This document shows positions 22,629 to 35,365 of a stretch of DNA of 64,000 bases, piece after piece. Below the pieces are notes generated by a model. That model ran no database searches and was not told the origin of the DNA. It was given only the letters and a program-made list of their open reading frames with translations. Positions within the stretch are counted from its first letter, which is position 1; the number at the start of each line of letters is the position of its first letter. This stretch comes from Stutzerimonas degradans (lineage in GTDB: Bacteria; Pseudomonadota; Gammaproteobacteria; Pseudomonadales; Pseudomonadaceae). A program made the position numbers and the translations under genes. Location: assembly GCF_024448505.1 (NCBI RefSeq), contig NZ_JAMOHV010000009.1, forward strand, positions 1-64,000, written 5' to 3'.

Positions 22629-23336
22629 TCAGCTGAGCGTCACCCAGCGCTGGTTGACCAGCAGCTCGATGGGGCGGTACTCGGTCTTGTAATTCATCTT
22701 GCGGCAGTTCTTGATCCAATAGCCTAAATAGACCGCTTTCAGGCCGAGGCGAGCGGCTTCGCCGATCTGCCAGAGGATGGCATAGCGGCCCAGGCTGCGC
22801 CGTTCGTCCGAGGCATCGTAGAAGGTGTACACCGCCGACAGGCCGTTGGGCAGCACGTCGGTGACTGCCAGGGCCTTCAGGAGGCCATCGAGACGAAACT
22901 CATAGAATCGGCAGAACGACAGGTCGCGAACGAGAAACGTGTTGAACTGGTCGCGGCTCGGGGGGTACATGTCGCCGTCGGCGTGGCGTTTCTCGATATA
23001 GCTGGCGTAAAGCGCGTAATACTCCTCGGTGAACGCCGGCTTGACGGGTCTGACCTGCAGGTCGGCGTTTCGCTTGAGGATGCGCCTCTGCTGACGGCTC
23101 AGATTGATGCCTGTGGCCGGAATGCGCGCCGGAATACAGGCCGAACAGCGCTGGCAGTGAGGGCGATACAGGTGATCGCCGCTGCGCCGAAAGCCCATCT
23201 CCGAGAGTTCTGCGTAGACCTGCACATCCATGGGCTGGCTGGGGTCGAGAAACAGCGTGGTTGCCTGCTCGTCGGGCAGGTAACTGCAGGGGTGCGGCTG
23301 GGTCGCATAGAACTTGAGGCGGGCCAGGGAAGTCAT
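22629..23336 (-). CDS. bpt: Aspartate/glutamate leucyltransferase (Bpt, arginyltransferase-like)
   Basis: 235 residues. Transfers leucine from Leu-tRNA to proteins with N-terminal Asp or Glu, creating a primary N-degron read by ClpS. The N-terminal [13 protein letters not shown] contains the conserved Cys, and the [13 protein letters not shown] cluster (near 60-72) adds three more. Downstream [20 protein letters not shown] and [14 protein letters not shown] are ATE C-domain motifs. Start MTSLARLKF (23336) was chosen over a start five codons upstream. It lies 52 bp after aat and is probably cotranscribed. Confidence 0.93.
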   Translation of the reverse strand: MTSLARLKFYATQPHPCSYLPDEQATTLFLDPSQPMDVQVYAELSEMGFRRSGDHLYRPHCQRCSACIPARIPATGINLSRQQRRILKRNADLQVRPVKPAFTEEYYALYASYIEKRHADGDMYPPSRDQFNTFLVRDLSFCRFYEFRLDGLLKALAVTDVLPNGLSAVYTFYDASDERRSLGRYAILWQIGEAARLGLKAVYLGYWIKNCRKMNYKTEYRPIELLVNQRWVTLS

Positions 23337-23388
23337 GGTCAACTCTCGCAAATCTTGCGATCAGTGTAGGTCAGCTTGTCATGGCCGA

Positions 23389-24069
23389 CTAGGCGCTCCA
23401 GTCGGCTTGGCTGGGCTGATCGATATATGTCGCGAGCGCCTGCGCAAACGTCGCGCGCCGTATTGCTCTGGCGCCGAAACTGGCCAGATGCTGCGTTGGC
23501 ATCTGGCAATCGATCAGTTCGAAACCCCAGTCGCGCAAATGCTCGACCAGGGTCGCGAAGCCCACTTTCGAGGCGTCTGTGGCGCGGCTGAACATGGATT
23601 CACCGAAGAACAGGCGACCAAGGGCCAATCCATAGAGCCCGCCGACCAGTTCGTCGTTGCGCCAGACTTCCACGGAGTGTGCAACGCCCATGTCATGGAG
23701 TTCGCAATAGGCGAGTTGCATCTCGCGGGTGATCCAGGTGCCGTCGGCGTAGCTGCGCGGCGCCGCGCAGCTTTCGATCACAGCGCGAAACGCCTGATCG
23801 AAGGTGACTCGATAGGTGCCCTGGCGCATGCGCTTGCGCAGACTCCGCGAAACATGCAGTTCGTGCGGATAAAGCACCGTTCGCGGGTCGGGGGACCACC
23901 ACAGCAGCGGCTGACCCTGTTGATACCAGGGGAAGCAGCCGTGACGATACGCGGCGAGCAGGCGTTGTGGGCTCAGATCGCCGCCGGCCGCCAGCAAGCC
24001 GTTGGGTTCACGTAGCGCCTTTTCCAGTGGGGGGAAGGCGACTGAATCGCGTTGCAGCCAAGTCAGCAT
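23389..24069 (-). CDS. aat: Leucyl/phenylalanyl-tRNA--protein transferase
   Basis: 226 residues. Adds Leu or Phe to proteins with N-terminal Arg or Lys, feeding ClpS/ClpAP. Motifs: [23 protein letters not shown] at the start, [23 protein letters not shown] near 41-63, and [19 protein letters not shown] near 147-165, all GNAT-like Aat hallmarks. Lies between trxB and bpt on the same strand. Confidence 0.96.
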   Translation of the reverse strand: MLTWLQRDSVAFPPLEKALREPNGLLAAGGDLSPQRLLAAYRHGCFPWYQQGQPLLWWSPDPRTVLYPHELHVSRSLRKRMRQGTYRVTFDQAFRAVIESCAAPRSYADGTWITREMQLAYCELHDMGVAHSVEVWRNDELVGGLYGLALGRLFFGESMFSRATDASKVGFATLVEHLRDWGFELIDCQMPTQHLASFGARAIRRATFAQALATYIDQPSQADWSA

Positions 24070-24105
24070 AGGGGGAGAGGGCGGGGCGACAGCCCCGCCG
24101 AAGGA

Positions 24106-25062
<957 letters not shown>

Positions 25063-25265
25063 TCATAAGCCTTTGTTGCGAATAGAGAAGCGTGCTCCAG
25101 TCGAGCCGCGCTGCGAAAACCGGCGTTTATGCTACACCGAAGCATCGCCAAAAGCCCAAGCCGGCGCGGAACCGGCATGCGATCGAACCGACAAACCCGT
25201 ACAATGCCGAGATTCTGGCTGACTACGGTTCATCGAGGCGCCGCAGGCGCAGGAAATACAGCGTT

Positions 25266-27671
25266 TTGAAGAATTCCTCCTCTACTGCGCCAGCAGTCGT
25301 CTGGCGCCAGCAGTTGCATTACCGCCTGAAGGAGGGCGCACTGATCGCCCTGGGTGCCCTATGTGCCTACCTCTGGATGGCGTTGCTCACCTACGATCCA
25401 TCCGATCCGGGCTGGACCCACACCAGCAATGTTCAGCAGGTGCAGAACGCCGCCGGCCGAGCCGGTGCCTGGTTCGCCGATGTGCTGTTCATGGTGCTGG
25501 GCTACTTCGCCTATGTGTTCCCGTTGTTGCTGGGAGTCAAAACCTGGCAGGTGTTCCGCGCGCGGCATGAGGCCTGGCGGTGGAATGGCTGGCTGTTTTC
25601 CTGGCGGTTGATCGGCCTGGTGATTCTGATCCTTTCCGGCTCGGCGCTGGCCTATATCCATTTCCAGTCAGCCGAAGGGCTGCCGGCCTCATCCGGGGGC
25701 GCACTGGGCGAAAGTCTGGGTCAGTTCGCGGTTCTCGCGCTGAACGTGCAGGGCAGCACGCTCGCTCTGCTGGCGTTGTTCCTGTTCGGTCTGACCGTCT
25801 TTACCGATCTGTCGTGGTTCAAGGTCATGGACCTGACAGGCAAGATCACGCTGGATCTCATCGAGCTGATCCAGAGCTTCTTCAGCCGCTGGTGGAACGC
25901 CCGCGCCGAACGCAAGCAGCTGGTCGCGCAGTTGCGCGAGGTCGACGACGTGGTGAGCGAAGTGGCCGCGCCGATGGTTCGTGACCGTCGCGAGCAGGCC
26001 AAGGTCAAGGAACGCATCATCGAGCGTGACGAGGCGCTGGCCCGGCACATGAGCGAGCGCGACAAGCGCGTCGCGCCGGTGATCGCACCGCCACCACCGC
26101 CGAAAGCCTCCGAGCCGAGCAAGCGCGTGCTCAAGGAAAAGCAGGCCACGCTGTTCGTCGATCCACTGGTCGAAGGCAGTTTGCCGCCGATCTCGCTGCT
26201 CGACGCGGCCGAGAAGCAGCAGAAGCAGTATTCGCCGGAATCCCTCGAAGCGATGTCGCGGCTGCTGGAGATCAAGCTCAAGGAATTCGGCGTCGAGGTG
26301 GTCGTCGAGTCCGTGCATCCGGGGCCGGTGATCACTCGCTTCGAAATTCAGCCGGCGGCGGGCGTCAAGGTCAGTCGTATCTCCAACCTGGCCAAGGACC
26401 TGGCGCGCTCGCTGGCGGTGATCAGCGTGCGGGTGGTGGAAGTGATTCCCGGCAAGACCACCGTCGGCATCGAGATTCCCAACGAGGACCGCCAGATCGT
26501 GCGCTTCTCCGAGGTGCTGTCGTCGGCGCCGTATGACGACGCCAAGTCGCCGGTCACCCTGGCGCTCGGTCACGATATCGGCGGTAAGCCGGTCATCGCC
26601 GATCTGGCGAAGATGCCGCACCTGTTGGTGGCCGGTACTACTGGCTCCGGTAAGTCGGTAGGGGTTAACGCGATGATTCTGTCGATCCTGTTCAAGTCCA
26701 CGCCCGAAGAGGCGCGGCTGATCATGATCGATCCGAAGATGCTCGAGCTGTCGATCTACGAGGGTATCCCGCACTTGCTCTGCCCGGTGGTCACCGACAT
26801 GAAGGAGGCCGCCAATGCGTTGCGCTGGAGCGTCGCCGAGATGGAGCGGCGCTACAAGCTGATGGCGGCGATGGGCGTGCGTAACCTGGCTGGCTTCAAT
26901 CGCAAGATCAAGGAAGCCGAGGAAGCGGGCACACCGCTGACCGATCCGCTGTTCCGCCGCGAGAGCATGGACGACCAGCCGCCGCTGCTGAAGGCGCTGC
27001 CGACCATCGTCGTGGTCGTCGACGAATTCGCCGATATGATGATGATCGTCGGCAAGAAGGTCGAAGAGCTGATTGCGCGTATCGCCCAGAAGGCACGTGC
27101 GGCGGGCATCCACCTGATCCTCGCCACCCAGCGGCCGTCGGTCGACGTGATCACCGGCCTGATCAAGGCGAACATTCCGACCCGCATGGCGTTTCAGGTC
27201 TCGAGCAAGATCGACTCGCGCACCATTCTCGACCAGGGCGGCGCCGAACAACTGCTCGGCCACGGCGACATGCTCTACCTGCCGCCGGGCACCGGCCTGC
27301 CGATCCGCGTGCATGGCGCCTTCGTCTCCGATGACGAAGTGCACCGTGTGGTCGAAGCCTGGAAGGCCCGTGGCGCACCGGATTACATCGAAGAAATCCT
27401 CGTTGGCGTGGAAGAGTCCGGCAGTGGCTTTGACGGCGGCGCAGGCGAGGGCGGTGGCGAAGGTAGCGAGGAGGACCCGCTGTACGACGAGGCCGTGCGC
27501 TTCGTTACCGAAAGCCGCCGCGCGTCGATTTCCGCTGTGCAGCGCAAGTTGAAGATCGGTTACAACCGCGCCGCGCGGATGATCGAGGCCATGGAAATGG
27601 CTGGCGTGGTGACTTCCATGAACACCAATGGCTCGCGCGAAGTCATCGCGCCGCCACCTATGCGCGATTGA
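25266..27671 (+). CDS. ftsK: DNA translocase FtsK
   Basis: 801 residues if begun at TTG 25266. No in-frame ATG exists upstream before a stop, and AGGAAATACAGCG precedes this TTG, which gives the expected N-terminus (MKNSSSTAP before the first membrane helix). Four transmembrane segments cover about residues 25-180, then a short linker, then the translocase motor with Walker [11 protein letters not shown] near 456-465 and Walker [13 protein letters not shown]. The C-terminal gamma winged helix ([23 protein letters not shown]) reads KOPS sites. It pumps terminus DNA at the septum and activates XerCD. First gene of ftsK-lolA-rarA-crcB. Confidence 0.95.
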   Translation: MKNSSSTAPAVVWRQQLHYRLKEGALIALGALCAYLWMALLTYDPSDPGWTHTSNVQQVQNAAGRAGAWFADVLFMVLGYFAYVFPLLLGVKTWQVFRARHEAWRWNGWLFSWRLIGLVILILSGSALAYIHFQSAEGLPASSGGALGESLGQFAVLALNVQGSTLALLALFLFGLTVFTDLSWFKVMDLTGKITLDLIELIQSFFSRWWNARAERKQLVAQLREVDDVVSEVAAPMVRDRREQAKVKERIIERDEALARHMSERDKRVAPVIAPPPPPKASEPSKRVLKEKQATLFVDPLVEGSLPPISLLDAAEKQQKQYSPESLEAMSRLLEIKLKEFGVEVVVESVHPGPVITRFEIQPAAGVKVSRISNLAKDLARSLAVISVRVVEVIPGKTTVGIEIPNEDRQIVRFSEVLSSAPYDDAKSPVTLALGHDIGGKPVIADLAKMPHLLVAGTTGSGKSVGVNAMILSILFKSTPEEARLIMIDPKMLELSIYEGIPHLLCPVVTDMKEAANALRWSVAEMERRYKLMAAMGVRNLAGFNRKIKEAEEAGTPLTDPLFRRESMDDQPPLLKALPTIVVVVDEFADMMMIVGKKVEELIARIAQKARAAGIHLILATQRPSVDVITGLIKANIPTRMAFQVSSKIDSRTILDQGGAEQLLGHGDMLYLPPGTGLPIRVHGAFVSDDEVHRVVEAWKARGAPDYIEEILVGVEESGSGFDGGAGEGGGEGSEEDPLYDEAVRFVTESRRASISAVQRKLKIGYNRAARMIEAMEMAGVVTSMNTNGSREVIAPPPMRD

Positions 27672-27688
27672 CTCGCTTCGAGGGCTTC

Positions 27689-28315
27689 ATGCAATTGATC
27701 CGTTTGCTGTGTGCATCCGTCCTGCTGGTCGCGCTGGCCCCGGCGCATGCCGACCAGGCTGCATCGACCAAGCGACTCACCGGGCTGCTCAGCCAGGCCG
27801 AGACTCTGACCGGGCGCTTCTCCCAGCTGTCACTCGATGGTAGCGGCACCCAACTGCAGGAAACCTCCGGCGAGCTGGCGCTCAAGCGCCCCGGACAGTT
27901 TCGCTGGCATACCGACGCGCCGATGGAGCAGCTGCTGGTCTCCAACGGCGAAAAGGTCTGGCTGTATGACCCGGACCTGGAGCAGGTCACCATCCAGAAG
28001 CTCGACCAGCGCCTGACCCATACGCCGGCGCTGCTGCTGTCGGGCGACGTATCGACCATCAGCGAGAACTTCGAGGTCACCCACAAGGAAGCGGGCGATG
28101 TGGTCGACTTCACGCTCAAGCCCAAGGCCAAGGACACGTTGTTCGACAACCTGCGCCTGTCGTTCCGCGGCGGCGTGATCAACGACATGCAGCTGATCGA
28201 CAGCGTCGGACAGCGCACCAACATCCTGTTCATGGGCGTGAAGATGAACCAGCCGCTGAAGGCCGATCTGTTCACCTTCGAGATTCCCGAAGGCGCCGAC
28301 GTCATTTCCGAGTGA
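27689..28315 (+). CDS. lolA: Outer-membrane lipoprotein carrier protein LolA
   Basis: 208 residues with a signal peptide of about 21 residues (cleavage after AHA). Periplasmic chaperone that ferries lipoproteins from LolCDE to LolB. The beta-barrel half reads [34 protein letters not shown], the family start. Start ATG 27689, 17 bp after the ftsK stop. The position between ftsK and rarA is conserved. Confidence 0.95.
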   Translation: MQLIRLLCASVLLVALAPAHADQAASTKRLTGLLSQAETLTGRFSQLSLDGSGTQLQETSGELALKRPGQFRWHTDAPMEQLLVSNGEKVWLYDPDLEQVTIQKLDQRLTHTPALLLSGDVSTISENFEVTHKEAGDVVDFTLKPKAKDTLFDNLRLSFRGGVINDMQLIDSVGQRTNILFMGVKMNQPLKADLFTFEIPEGADVISE

Positions 28316-28374
28316 CCGGCCGTTTCCCGAGGCCCGAATGTTCCGGGCCTTGCCAGCAGAGGTAGCCGTCCGCG

Positions 28375-29700
28375 ATGGACCTGTTCAGCCGCGAACCTGT
28401 TGCCCAGCCGCTCGCCGCGCGGTTGCGCCCGGCCAGCCTCGACGAGTACGTCGGGCAGGAGCATTTGCTCGCGCGTGGTAAGCCGCTGCGTGAGGCGCTG
28501 GAGCAGGGCGCCTTGCATTCGATGGTGTTCTGGGGGCCGCCGGGTGTCGGCAAGACCACGCTGGCCCGGCTGCTGGCCAAGGTTTCCGACGCGCATTTCG
28601 AGACGGTTTCGGCGGTGCTGGCCGGGGTCAAGGAGATTCGCCAGGCCGTAGAGATCGCCAAGCAGCAGGCAGCGCAGTACGGCCGGCGCACGATCCTGTT
28701 CGTCGACGAGGTGCATCGCTTCAACAAATCGCAGCAGGATGCGTTTCTGCCCTACGTGGAAGACGGCACGCTGATTTTCATCGGTGCCACCACGGAAAAT
28801 CCTTCCTTCGAGCTGAACAACGCACTGCTCTCGCGGGCGCGCGTCTATGTGCTCAGGAGCCTCGACGAAGCTGCGCTGCGTAAGCTGGTCGGGCGGGCGC
28901 TGAACGAGCCGAAGGGGCTTGGCGATCTGCATCTCGAACTGCCGGAAGAGAGCTTCCAGATGCTGCTGGCGGCTGCCGATGGCGATGGCCGCCGCCTGCT
29001 CAACCTGCTGGAGAATGCCTCGGATCTGGCCGAGGAGGGCGGTTCGATCGGGCCCGACCTGCTGCGGGATCTGCTCGGCGATAGTCGCCGGCGCTTCGAC
29101 AAGGGCGGCGAGGCGTTCTACGACCAGATCTCGGCGTTGCACAAATCGGTGCGCGGGTCCAACCCGGACGCCGCGCTCTATTGGTTCGCGCGCATGCTCG
29201 ATGGCGGCTGCGATCCGCTGTACATCGCCCGCCGCGTGGTGCGCATGGCCAGCGAGGAAATCGGTAACGCCGATCCGCGGGCGCTGCCACTGTGCCTGAA
29301 CGCCTGGGACGTGCAGGAGCGCCTGGGCAGCCCGGAGGGCGAGCTGGCGGTGGCGCAGGCGATCGTCTATCTCGCCTGCGCGCCCAAGAGCAACGCCGTC
29401 TACACCGCGTTCAAGGCCGCCATGCGCGATGCTGCCGAGAACGGCTCGCAGGAGGTGCCGCTGCACCTGCGTAACGCCCCGACCCGATTGATGAAGGACC
29501 TGGGGTACGGCAACGAGTACCGCTACGCCCACGACGAGCCGGACGCCTATGCCGCGGGCGAGGATTACTTCCCCGAGGCGATGGAGCCGCGCCGCTATTA
29601 CCAGCCGGTTCCGCGCGGGCTGGAAAGCAAGATTCGCGACAAGCTCGAACATTTGGCGCGGCTCGATCGCGAAAGTCCGCTGCAACGGAGAAAGCCATGA
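28375..29700 (+). CDS. rarA: Replication-associated recombination ATPase RarA (MgsA)
   Basis: 441-residue AAA+ protein related to clamp-loader and RuvB ATPases, acting at stalled forks. Walker [10 protein letters not shown] is at 54-62, Walker B FVDEVHRF near 110, and sensor 1 GATTENPSF near 133. The C-terminal tetramerisation region includes [21 protein letters not shown]. The stop overlaps crcB by 4 bp (ATGA). A short GGCCCG/CGGGCC inverted repeat without T-run sits between lolA and rarA. Confidence 0.95.
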   Translation: MDLFSREPVAQPLAARLRPASLDEYVGQEHLLARGKPLREALEQGALHSMVFWGPPGVGKTTLARLLAKVSDAHFETVSAVLAGVKEIRQAVEIAKQQAAQYGRRTILFVDEVHRFNKSQQDAFLPYVEDGTLIFIGATTENPSFELNNALLSRARVYVLRSLDEAALRKLVGRALNEPKGLGDLHLELPEESFQMLLAAADGDGRRLLNLLENASDLAEEGGSIGPDLLRDLLGDSRRRFDKGGEAFYDQISALHKSVRGSNPDAALYWFARMLDGGCDPLYIARRVVRMASEEIGNADPRALPLCLNAWDVQERLGSPEGELAVAQAIVYLACAPKSNAVYTAFKAAMRDAAENGSQEVPLHLRNAPTRLMKDLGYGNEYRYAHDEPDAYAAGEDYFPEAMEPRRYYQPVPRGLESKIRDKLEHLARLDRESPLQRRKP

Positions 29701-30071
29701 TCCGCATGGTTCTGGCCGTCACCTGTGGCGGCGTGATCGGCACGCTGCTGCGCTTTGCCATCTCCACCTGGGTCAGCACCCAGTGGCCGCGGCAGTTCTA
29801 TCTGGCCACGCTGGCGGTCAATCTCATCGGGTGCCTGCTGATCGGCTATCTCTACGCGACCTTTCTGCTGCGCCCGGAGATCTCGCCGGAGTTGCGGGGA
29901 GCACTGATCATCGGCTTTCTCGGCGCGCTGACGACTTTCTCCAGCTTCTCGCTGGATGCCTTGCGGCTGCTGGAGAGCGGGCAGATCGCAATCGCCTTCG
30001 GCTATCTCGCTTGCAGCGTACTCGGCGGCCTGCTGGCAGCCTGGGTCGGGCTGGCGCTGGCAAGGTTATGA
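29697..30071 (+). CDS. crcB: Fluoride ion exporter CrcB (Fluc)
   Basis: 124 residues, four transmembrane helices, dual-topology fluoride channel. Motifs [10 protein letters not shown], the [13 protein letters not shown] helix with the channel Asn, and [21 protein letters not shown] with the conserved TTFSTF-type break are all present. No fluoride riboswitch is seen upstream, since the start overlaps rarA. Despite the name, it is not related to the Crc regulator discussed elsewhere in this window. Confidence 0.94.
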   Translation: MIRMVLAVTCGGVIGTLLRFAISTWVSTQWPRQFYLATLAVNLIGCLLIGYLYATFLLRPEISPELRGALIIGFLGALTTFSSFSLDALRLLESGQIAIAFGYLACSVLGGLLAAWVGLALARL

Positions 30072-30091
30072 ACCCGCGCGGCTTCAAGTAA

Positions 30092-31423
<1,332 letters not shown>

Positions 31424-31567
31424 GCCTCGCGCAGATGGGTGCGGACGCCGCGCGATCCCCGCGTGGCGTTGCGGCAAATGGCCCATCCTTGATTTTCGAC
31501 AGGGGCAGGCCGATGCCGATCGGCTCAGATGCCCCTATCTACTGAGCTGAAATCGGGATCGAGCCGC

Positions 31568-32956
31568 ATGGATTACCTTCCTCTGTTCCACAATCTCCAG
31601 GGCCGTCTGGTTCTGGTCGTCGGCGGTGGCGATATCGCCTTGCGCAAGGCGCGGCTGCTGTCCGAGGCCGGCGCGGTTCTACGGGTGGTTGCGCCACAGC
31701 TCGATCCGCAGCTGGTCGCGCTGGTGGAGCAGCAGGGCGGCACGATCGCGCCGCGTGGCTATGCCGACGGCGACCTGGCTGGCTGCGTGCTGGCGATTGC
31801 CGCCACTGACGACCAGCCGCTCAATGCGCGTGTCTCGCAGGATGCCCGCGCGCTGGGCGTACCGGTCAACGTGGTGGATTCGCCCGAGTTGTGCAGCGTG
31901 ATCTTTCCGGCCATCGTCGATCGCTCGCCGCTGGTGATCGCCGTTTCCAGCGGTGGCGATGCTCCGGTGCTGGCCCGATTGATCCGTGCGCGTATCGAAA
32001 CCTGGATTCCGGCGGCCTATGGTCAGCTCGCCGGGTTGGCCAAGCAGTTTCGTGCCCAGGTCAAGGCGAGGTTTTCCGACGTCCAGCAGCGCCGGGTGTT
32101 CTGGGAGGAGGCGTTCCAGGGGCCCATCGCCGAACAGGCGCTGGCCGGTCGCACCGCCGAGGCCGAGCGCCTGCTGGCGGAGAAACTCGCCGGTGCCGCG
32201 CCGCGGGCACTGGGCGAGGTCTACCTGGTCGGCGCCGGTCCGGGCGATCCCGATCTGCTGACCTTTCGTGCGCTGCGGCTGATGCAGCAGGCCGACGTAG
32301 TGCTTTACGACCGCCTGGTGGCGCCGGCGATCGTCGACCTGTGCCGGCGCGACGCCGACCGCATCTACGTCGGTAAGCAGCGCTCCGAGCATGCGGTGCC
32401 GCAGGACCAGATCAACCAAAAGCTCGTCGAGCTGGCCCGGCAGGGCAAGCGCGTGCTGCGTCTGAAGGGCGGTGATCCGTTCATCTTCGGTCGTGGCGGC
32501 GAGGAGATCGAAGAACTGGCCGCCAACGGCGTGCCGTTCCAGGTGGTCCCGGGCATCACGGCGGCCAGCGGTTGCGCCGCCTACGCGGGGATTCCGCTGA
32601 CCCATCGCGACCATGCGCAATCGGTGCGCTTCGTTACTGGCCATCTCAAGGACGGCACCTGCGATCTGCCGTGGACGGAGCTGGCGGCGCCGGCGCAGAC
32701 GCTGGTGTTCTACATGGGGCTGGTCGGGTTGCCGATGATCTGCCGCGAACTGATCGCGCACGGCCGCGCTGCGCACACGCCCGCCGCACTGGTGCAGCAG
32801 GGCACGACGCGCACCCAGCGGGTGTTCACCGGCACGCTGGCCGAACTGCCGGAGCTGATCGCCGCGCAGGAAGTGCAGGCACCGACTCTGCTGATCGTCG
32901 GCGAGGTGGTGCAGTTGCGTGAAAAGCTGGCCTGGTTCGAAGGTGCCGAGGCCTGA
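31568..32956 (+). CDS. cysG: Siroheme synthase CysG
   Basis: 462-residue trifunctional enzyme. The N-terminal half (1-215) is the precorrin-2 dehydrogenase/sirohydrochlorin ferrochelatase, with the NAD-binding [12 protein letters not shown] (17-28). The C-terminal half (from about 217, [15 protein letters not shown]) is uroporphyrinogen-III C-methyltransferase, with [13 protein letters not shown] and [22 protein letters not shown]. It makes siroheme for sulfite and nitrite reductases. Start ATG 31568 ([13 protein letters not shown]) matches homologues. A longer frame to 31529 is unlikely. Confidence 0.95.
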   Translation: MDYLPLFHNLQGRLVLVVGGGDIALRKARLLSEAGAVLRVVAPQLDPQLVALVEQQGGTIAPRGYADGDLAGCVLAIAATDDQPLNARVSQDARALGVPVNVVDSPELCSVIFPAIVDRSPLVIAVSSGGDAPVLARLIRARIETWIPAAYGQLAGLAKQFRAQVKARFSDVQQRRVFWEEAFQGPIAEQALAGRTAEAERLLAEKLAGAAPRALGEVYLVGAGPGDPDLLTFRALRLMQQADVVLYDRLVAPAIVDLCRRDADRIYVGKQRSEHAVPQDQINQKLVELARQGKRVLRLKGGDPFIFGRGGEEIEELAANGVPFQVVPGITAASGCAAYAGIPLTHRDHAQSVRFVTGHLKDGTCDLPWTELAAPAQTLVFYMGLVGLPMICRELIAHGRAAHTPAALVQQGTTRTQRVFTGTLAELPELIAAQEVQAPTLLIVGEVVQLREKLAWFEGAEA

Positions 32957-32970
32957 CGCTCGCCAGAAAT

Positions 32971-33000
32971 GAAAAAGCCCCGGATTACCGGGGCTTTTTC
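32971..33000 (+). terminator. Terminator after cysG
   Basis: GAAAAAGCCCCGG, an ATTA loop and CCGGGGCTTTTTC form a long perfect hairpin with flanking A and T tracts. It begins 14 bp past the cysG stop and could also end the tRNA-Ser transcript from the minus strand. Confidence 0.9.
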
Positions 33001-33010
33001 ATCATGCAGA

Positions 33011-33100
33011 TGGCGGAGGCGGTGAGATTCGAACTCACGGAAGAGTCTCCCCTTCGGCGGTTTTCAAGACCGCTGCCTTCAACCACTCGGCCACACCTCC
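33011..33100 (-). tRNA. tRNA-Ser(UGA)
   Basis: 90 nt including an encoded CCA. Acceptor arms GGAGGTG and CGCCTCC pair fully with one G-U. The anticodon stem-loop is GCGGT-CTTGAAA-ACCGC, giving anticodon TGA (reads UCA/UCG/UCU-type serine codons). A long variable arm (class II) and a TTCGAAT T-loop are present. Folded by eye. Confidence 0.95.
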
Positions 33101-33219
33101 GCATGAAGCGGGCGCCATAGTACCGGATCGAAACACACTGTCAAACACTGCGCGTCAAACTGCTCCCGGTGCTCTGTTATAGTCGCCGACGAATCGTTTT
33201 CATCCTCGGGAGTGTCGCC

Positions 33220-33888
33220 ATGCACGAACACGAATACGCGCTTAGCCACACGCAGGTCGAACAGCGCGAAGTCAGCAAGGTCCTGCGCAACACCTATGGC
33301 CTGCTGGCCATGACGCTGGCCTTCAGCGGCCTGATCGCATATCTCGCCATGCAGGCCAACGCCGCGTATCCGAACATCTTCGTGGTGCTGATCGGCTTCT
33401 ACGGCCTGTTCTTCCTGACCGCCAAACTGCGCAACTCGGCCTGGGGCCTGGTTTCCACCTTCGCCCTGACCGGTTTCATGGGCTATACCCTCGGTCCGGT
33501 GCTGAACATGTATCTGGGCCTGAGCAACGGCGGCGAGCTGATCAGCTCGGCACTGTCGATGACAGCGCTGGTGTTCTTCGGCTTGTCGGCCTATGTGCTG
33601 ATCACCCGTAAGGACATGAGCTTCCTCAGCGGCTTCATCACTGCAGGCTTCTTCGTTCTGCTCGGCGCCATGCTGGCCGGCTTCTTCTTCGAGATCACCG
33701 GGCTGCAACTGGCGATCAGTGCCGGCTTCGTGCTGTTCTCCTCGGCCTGCATTCTGTTCCAGACCAGCGCGATCATCCACGGCGGCGAGCGTAACTACAT
33801 CATGGCCACCATCGGCCTGTACGTTTCGCTGTACAACCTGTTCCTCAGCCTGCTGCAGCTGCTGGGCATCTTCGGCGGCGACGACTGA
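33220..33888 (+). CDS. Bax inhibitor-1/YccA family inner-membrane protein
   Basis: 222 residues with seven predicted transmembrane segments (about 24-44, 52-70, 78-98, 104-124, 135-153, 160-180, 195-218). This is the UPF0005/BI-1 layout of E. coli YccA, which modulates the FtsH protease. The conserved C-terminal acidic pair ends the last helix (LLGIFGGDD). Start ATG 33220 follows CTCGGGAGTG. A longer reading to 33169 has no Shine-Dalgarno. It lies just ahead of tusDCBE, but a terminator separates them. Confidence 0.9.
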   Translation: MHEHEYALSHTQVEQREVSKVLRNTYGLLAMTLAFSGLIAYLAMQANAAYPNIFVVLIGFYGLFFLTAKLRNSAWGLVSTFALTGFMGYTLGPVLNMYLGLSNGGELISSALSMTALVFFGLSAYVLITRKDMSFLSGFITAGFFVLLGAMLAGFFFEITGLQLAISAGFVLFSSACILFQTSAIIHGGERNYIMATIGLYVSLYNLFLSLLQLLGIFGGDD

Positions 33889-33906
33889 TCGCGCGCCGGA
33901 TCGATG

Positions 33907-33931
33907 GAGCCCGCTTCGGCGGGCTTTTTCG
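33907..33931 (+). terminator. Terminator after the YccA-like gene
   Basis: GAGCCCGC, a TTCG tetraloop and GCGGGCTTTTTC, immediately followed by GTTTTTG. 18 bp past the stop. Confidence 0.88.
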
Positions 33932-33979
33932 TTTTTGCGGCTCGCGTATCATGTCGGCCCAGCAACCCACTGGTGAGCC

Positions 33980-34372
33980 ATGAAATTCGCGATCGCCCTG
34001 TTTTCTCCTCCCCATGCGCCGGCCTCGCGCCGCGCCTTGCGCTTTGCCGAAGCGGTGCTGGCCGGCGGACATGACATCGTTCGGCTGTTCTTCTATCAGG
34101 ACGGGGTACACAGCGCGTCGGCCAACATCGTGACCGCCCAGGACGAGCTGGATGTCGCTGGTGAGTGGAGTCGCTTCATCGCTGCACATCAGCTGGACGG
34201 CGTGGTGTGCATCGCCGCCGGCCTGCGCCGTGGTGTGCTGGACGAGCAGGAGGCGCGCCGCTATGCGCGCGCTGCGGCCAACCTGGCCGCGGGCTGGGAG
34301 CTTTCCGGTCTGGGTCAGCTGCACGAGGCGGCGCAACAGGCCGACCGTCTGATCTGCTTTGGAGGTGACTGA
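33980..34372 (+). CDS. tusD: Sulfurtransferase TusD
   Basis: 130-residue DsrE-like protein. It accepts sulfur from TusA and passes it through TusE to MnmA for 2-thiouridine synthesis. The reactive cysteine is Cys77 in LDGVVCIAAGLRRGV. The N-terminal KFAIALFSPPHAPASRRALRFAEA matches the family. It overlaps tusC by one base (TGATG). First of the four tightly packed genes tusDCBE. Confidence 0.94.
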   Translation: MKFAIALFSPPHAPASRRALRFAEAVLAGGHDIVRLFFYQDGVHSASANIVTAQDELDVAGEWSRFIAAHQLDGVVCIAAGLRRGVLDEQEARRYARAAANLAAGWELSGLGQLHEAAQQADRLICFGGD

Positions 34373-34731
34373 TGGCGCGTTCGATGCTGATCATCAGCCG
34401 TCAGTCGCCCTGGTCCGGGCCGGGCTCGCGTGAGGCGCTGGATATCGTGCTGGCCGGTGGCGCGTTCGAGCTGCCGCTGGGCTTGCTGTTCCTCGACGAC
34501 GGCGTGTTCCAGCTGGTGCCGGGGCAGCAGGCCGCGTGCCTGCAGCAGAAAGACCTCGGTGCCAACCTGCAGGCCTTGTCGCTGTTCGGCGTCGAGGCGC
34601 TCTACGTCGCCTCGCGCAGTCTTGCCGAGCGCGGCCTGGAGGGGCAGCCGCTGAGCCTGCCGGTAGAGCCGCTCGACGATGCTGGCCTGCGCGCACTCAT
34701 CAATCGCTACGACCATGTGATCACTCTCTGA
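34372..34731 (+). CDS. tusC: Sulfur relay protein TusC
   Basis: 119-residue DsrF-like subunit of the TusBCD heterohexamer. It has no catalytic Cys of its own in E. coli and is mainly structural. The start MLIISRQSPWSGPGSREALDIVLAGGAFELP is typical of the family. Preceded by GGAGGTGACTG, and its stop overlaps the tusB start by one base. Confidence 0.92.
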   Translation: MARSMLIISRQSPWSGPGSREALDIVLAGGAFELPLGLLFLDDGVFQLVPGQQAACLQQKDLGANLQALSLFGVEALYVASRSLAERGLEGQPLSLPVEPLDDAGLRALINRYDHVITL

Positions 34732-35033
34732 TGGCGACCCTGCACGTTCTTTCCGCTTCACCTTTCGCCAGCGACCATTTCGCCGGCTGCCTGCCACTGC
34801 TCGGCGCGGGCGATGGCCTGCTGCTTTGCGGCGATGCCGTGTATGCGCTGCGGGCAGCCACGGGCCAGCGTCGCCAGCTCGAACAGCTTGCGGCAGACGT
34901 TACGCTGTATGCCCTGGCCGAAGATGTCGAGGCTCGCGCGCTCGGCGAACTGCCTGCGCGGGTGGCGCTGCTCGATTACCCGGGCTTCGTCGAACTCTGC
35001 GGCCGCTTCGAGCGGGTCAACAGCTGGTTATGA
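34731..35033 (+). CDS. tusB: Sulfur relay protein TusB
   Basis: 100-residue DsrH-like protein, reading MATLHVLSASPFASDHFAGCLPLLGAGDG and ending FERVNSWL. Third subunit of TusBCD. The start ATG 34731 overlaps the tusC stop, and the stop overlaps the tusE start (ATGA-type, 4 bp). The frame is continuous with a longer non-coding extension upstream that overlaps tusC. Confidence 0.9.
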   Translation: MATLHVLSASPFASDHFAGCLPLLGAGDGLLLCGDAVYALRAATGQRRQLEQLAADVTLYALAEDVEARALGELPARVALLDYPGFVELCGRFERVNSWL

Positions 35034-35365
35034 GCGTGCTGAACGTGAACGACCGGCGCATCGAGCTGGACGACGATGGCTACCTGCGCGATCTCGCCGA
35101 ATGGAACGAGGACGTGGCCCGGGCGCTCGCCGAGCGCGAAGGACTGGTGCTCGAAGCCGCGCATTGGGAAGTCATCCATCTGCTGCGCGATTTCTATCGC
35201 GAGTTCCAGTTGTCGCCGGCCACCCGGCCGCTGATCAAATACGTCGCGCTCAAACTGGGTGCGGAAAAAGGCAACAGCCTGCACCTCAATCGTCTATTCA
35301 ACGGCACCCCCGCCAAGCTGGCTGCCAAGCTGGCGGGGCTGCCCAAACCGAGCAATTGTCTATGA
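35030..35365 (+). CDS. tusE: Sulfur relay protein TusE (DsrC family)
   Basis: 111 residues. The DsrC-family C-terminal tail carries the reactive Cys110 (KPSNCL), the penultimate residue as in E. coli TusE. The conserved GYLRDLAEWNEDVARALAEREG and REFQLSPATRPLIKYV segments are present. Takes the persulfide from TusD and hands it to MnmA (13.3-14.5 kb). The stop overlaps the next start by 4 bp. Confidence 0.94.
   Translation: MSVLNVNDRRIELDDDGYLRDLAEWNEDVARALAEREGLVLEAAHWEVIHLLRDFYREFQLSPATRPLIKYVALKLGAEKGNSLHLNRLFNGTPAKLAAKLAGLPKPSNCL

Noticed and set aside
29697-30071. crcB as a part of carbon catabolite control
   Set aside because: The name is historical. The protein is a fluoride exporter and no fluoride riboswitch is seen here.
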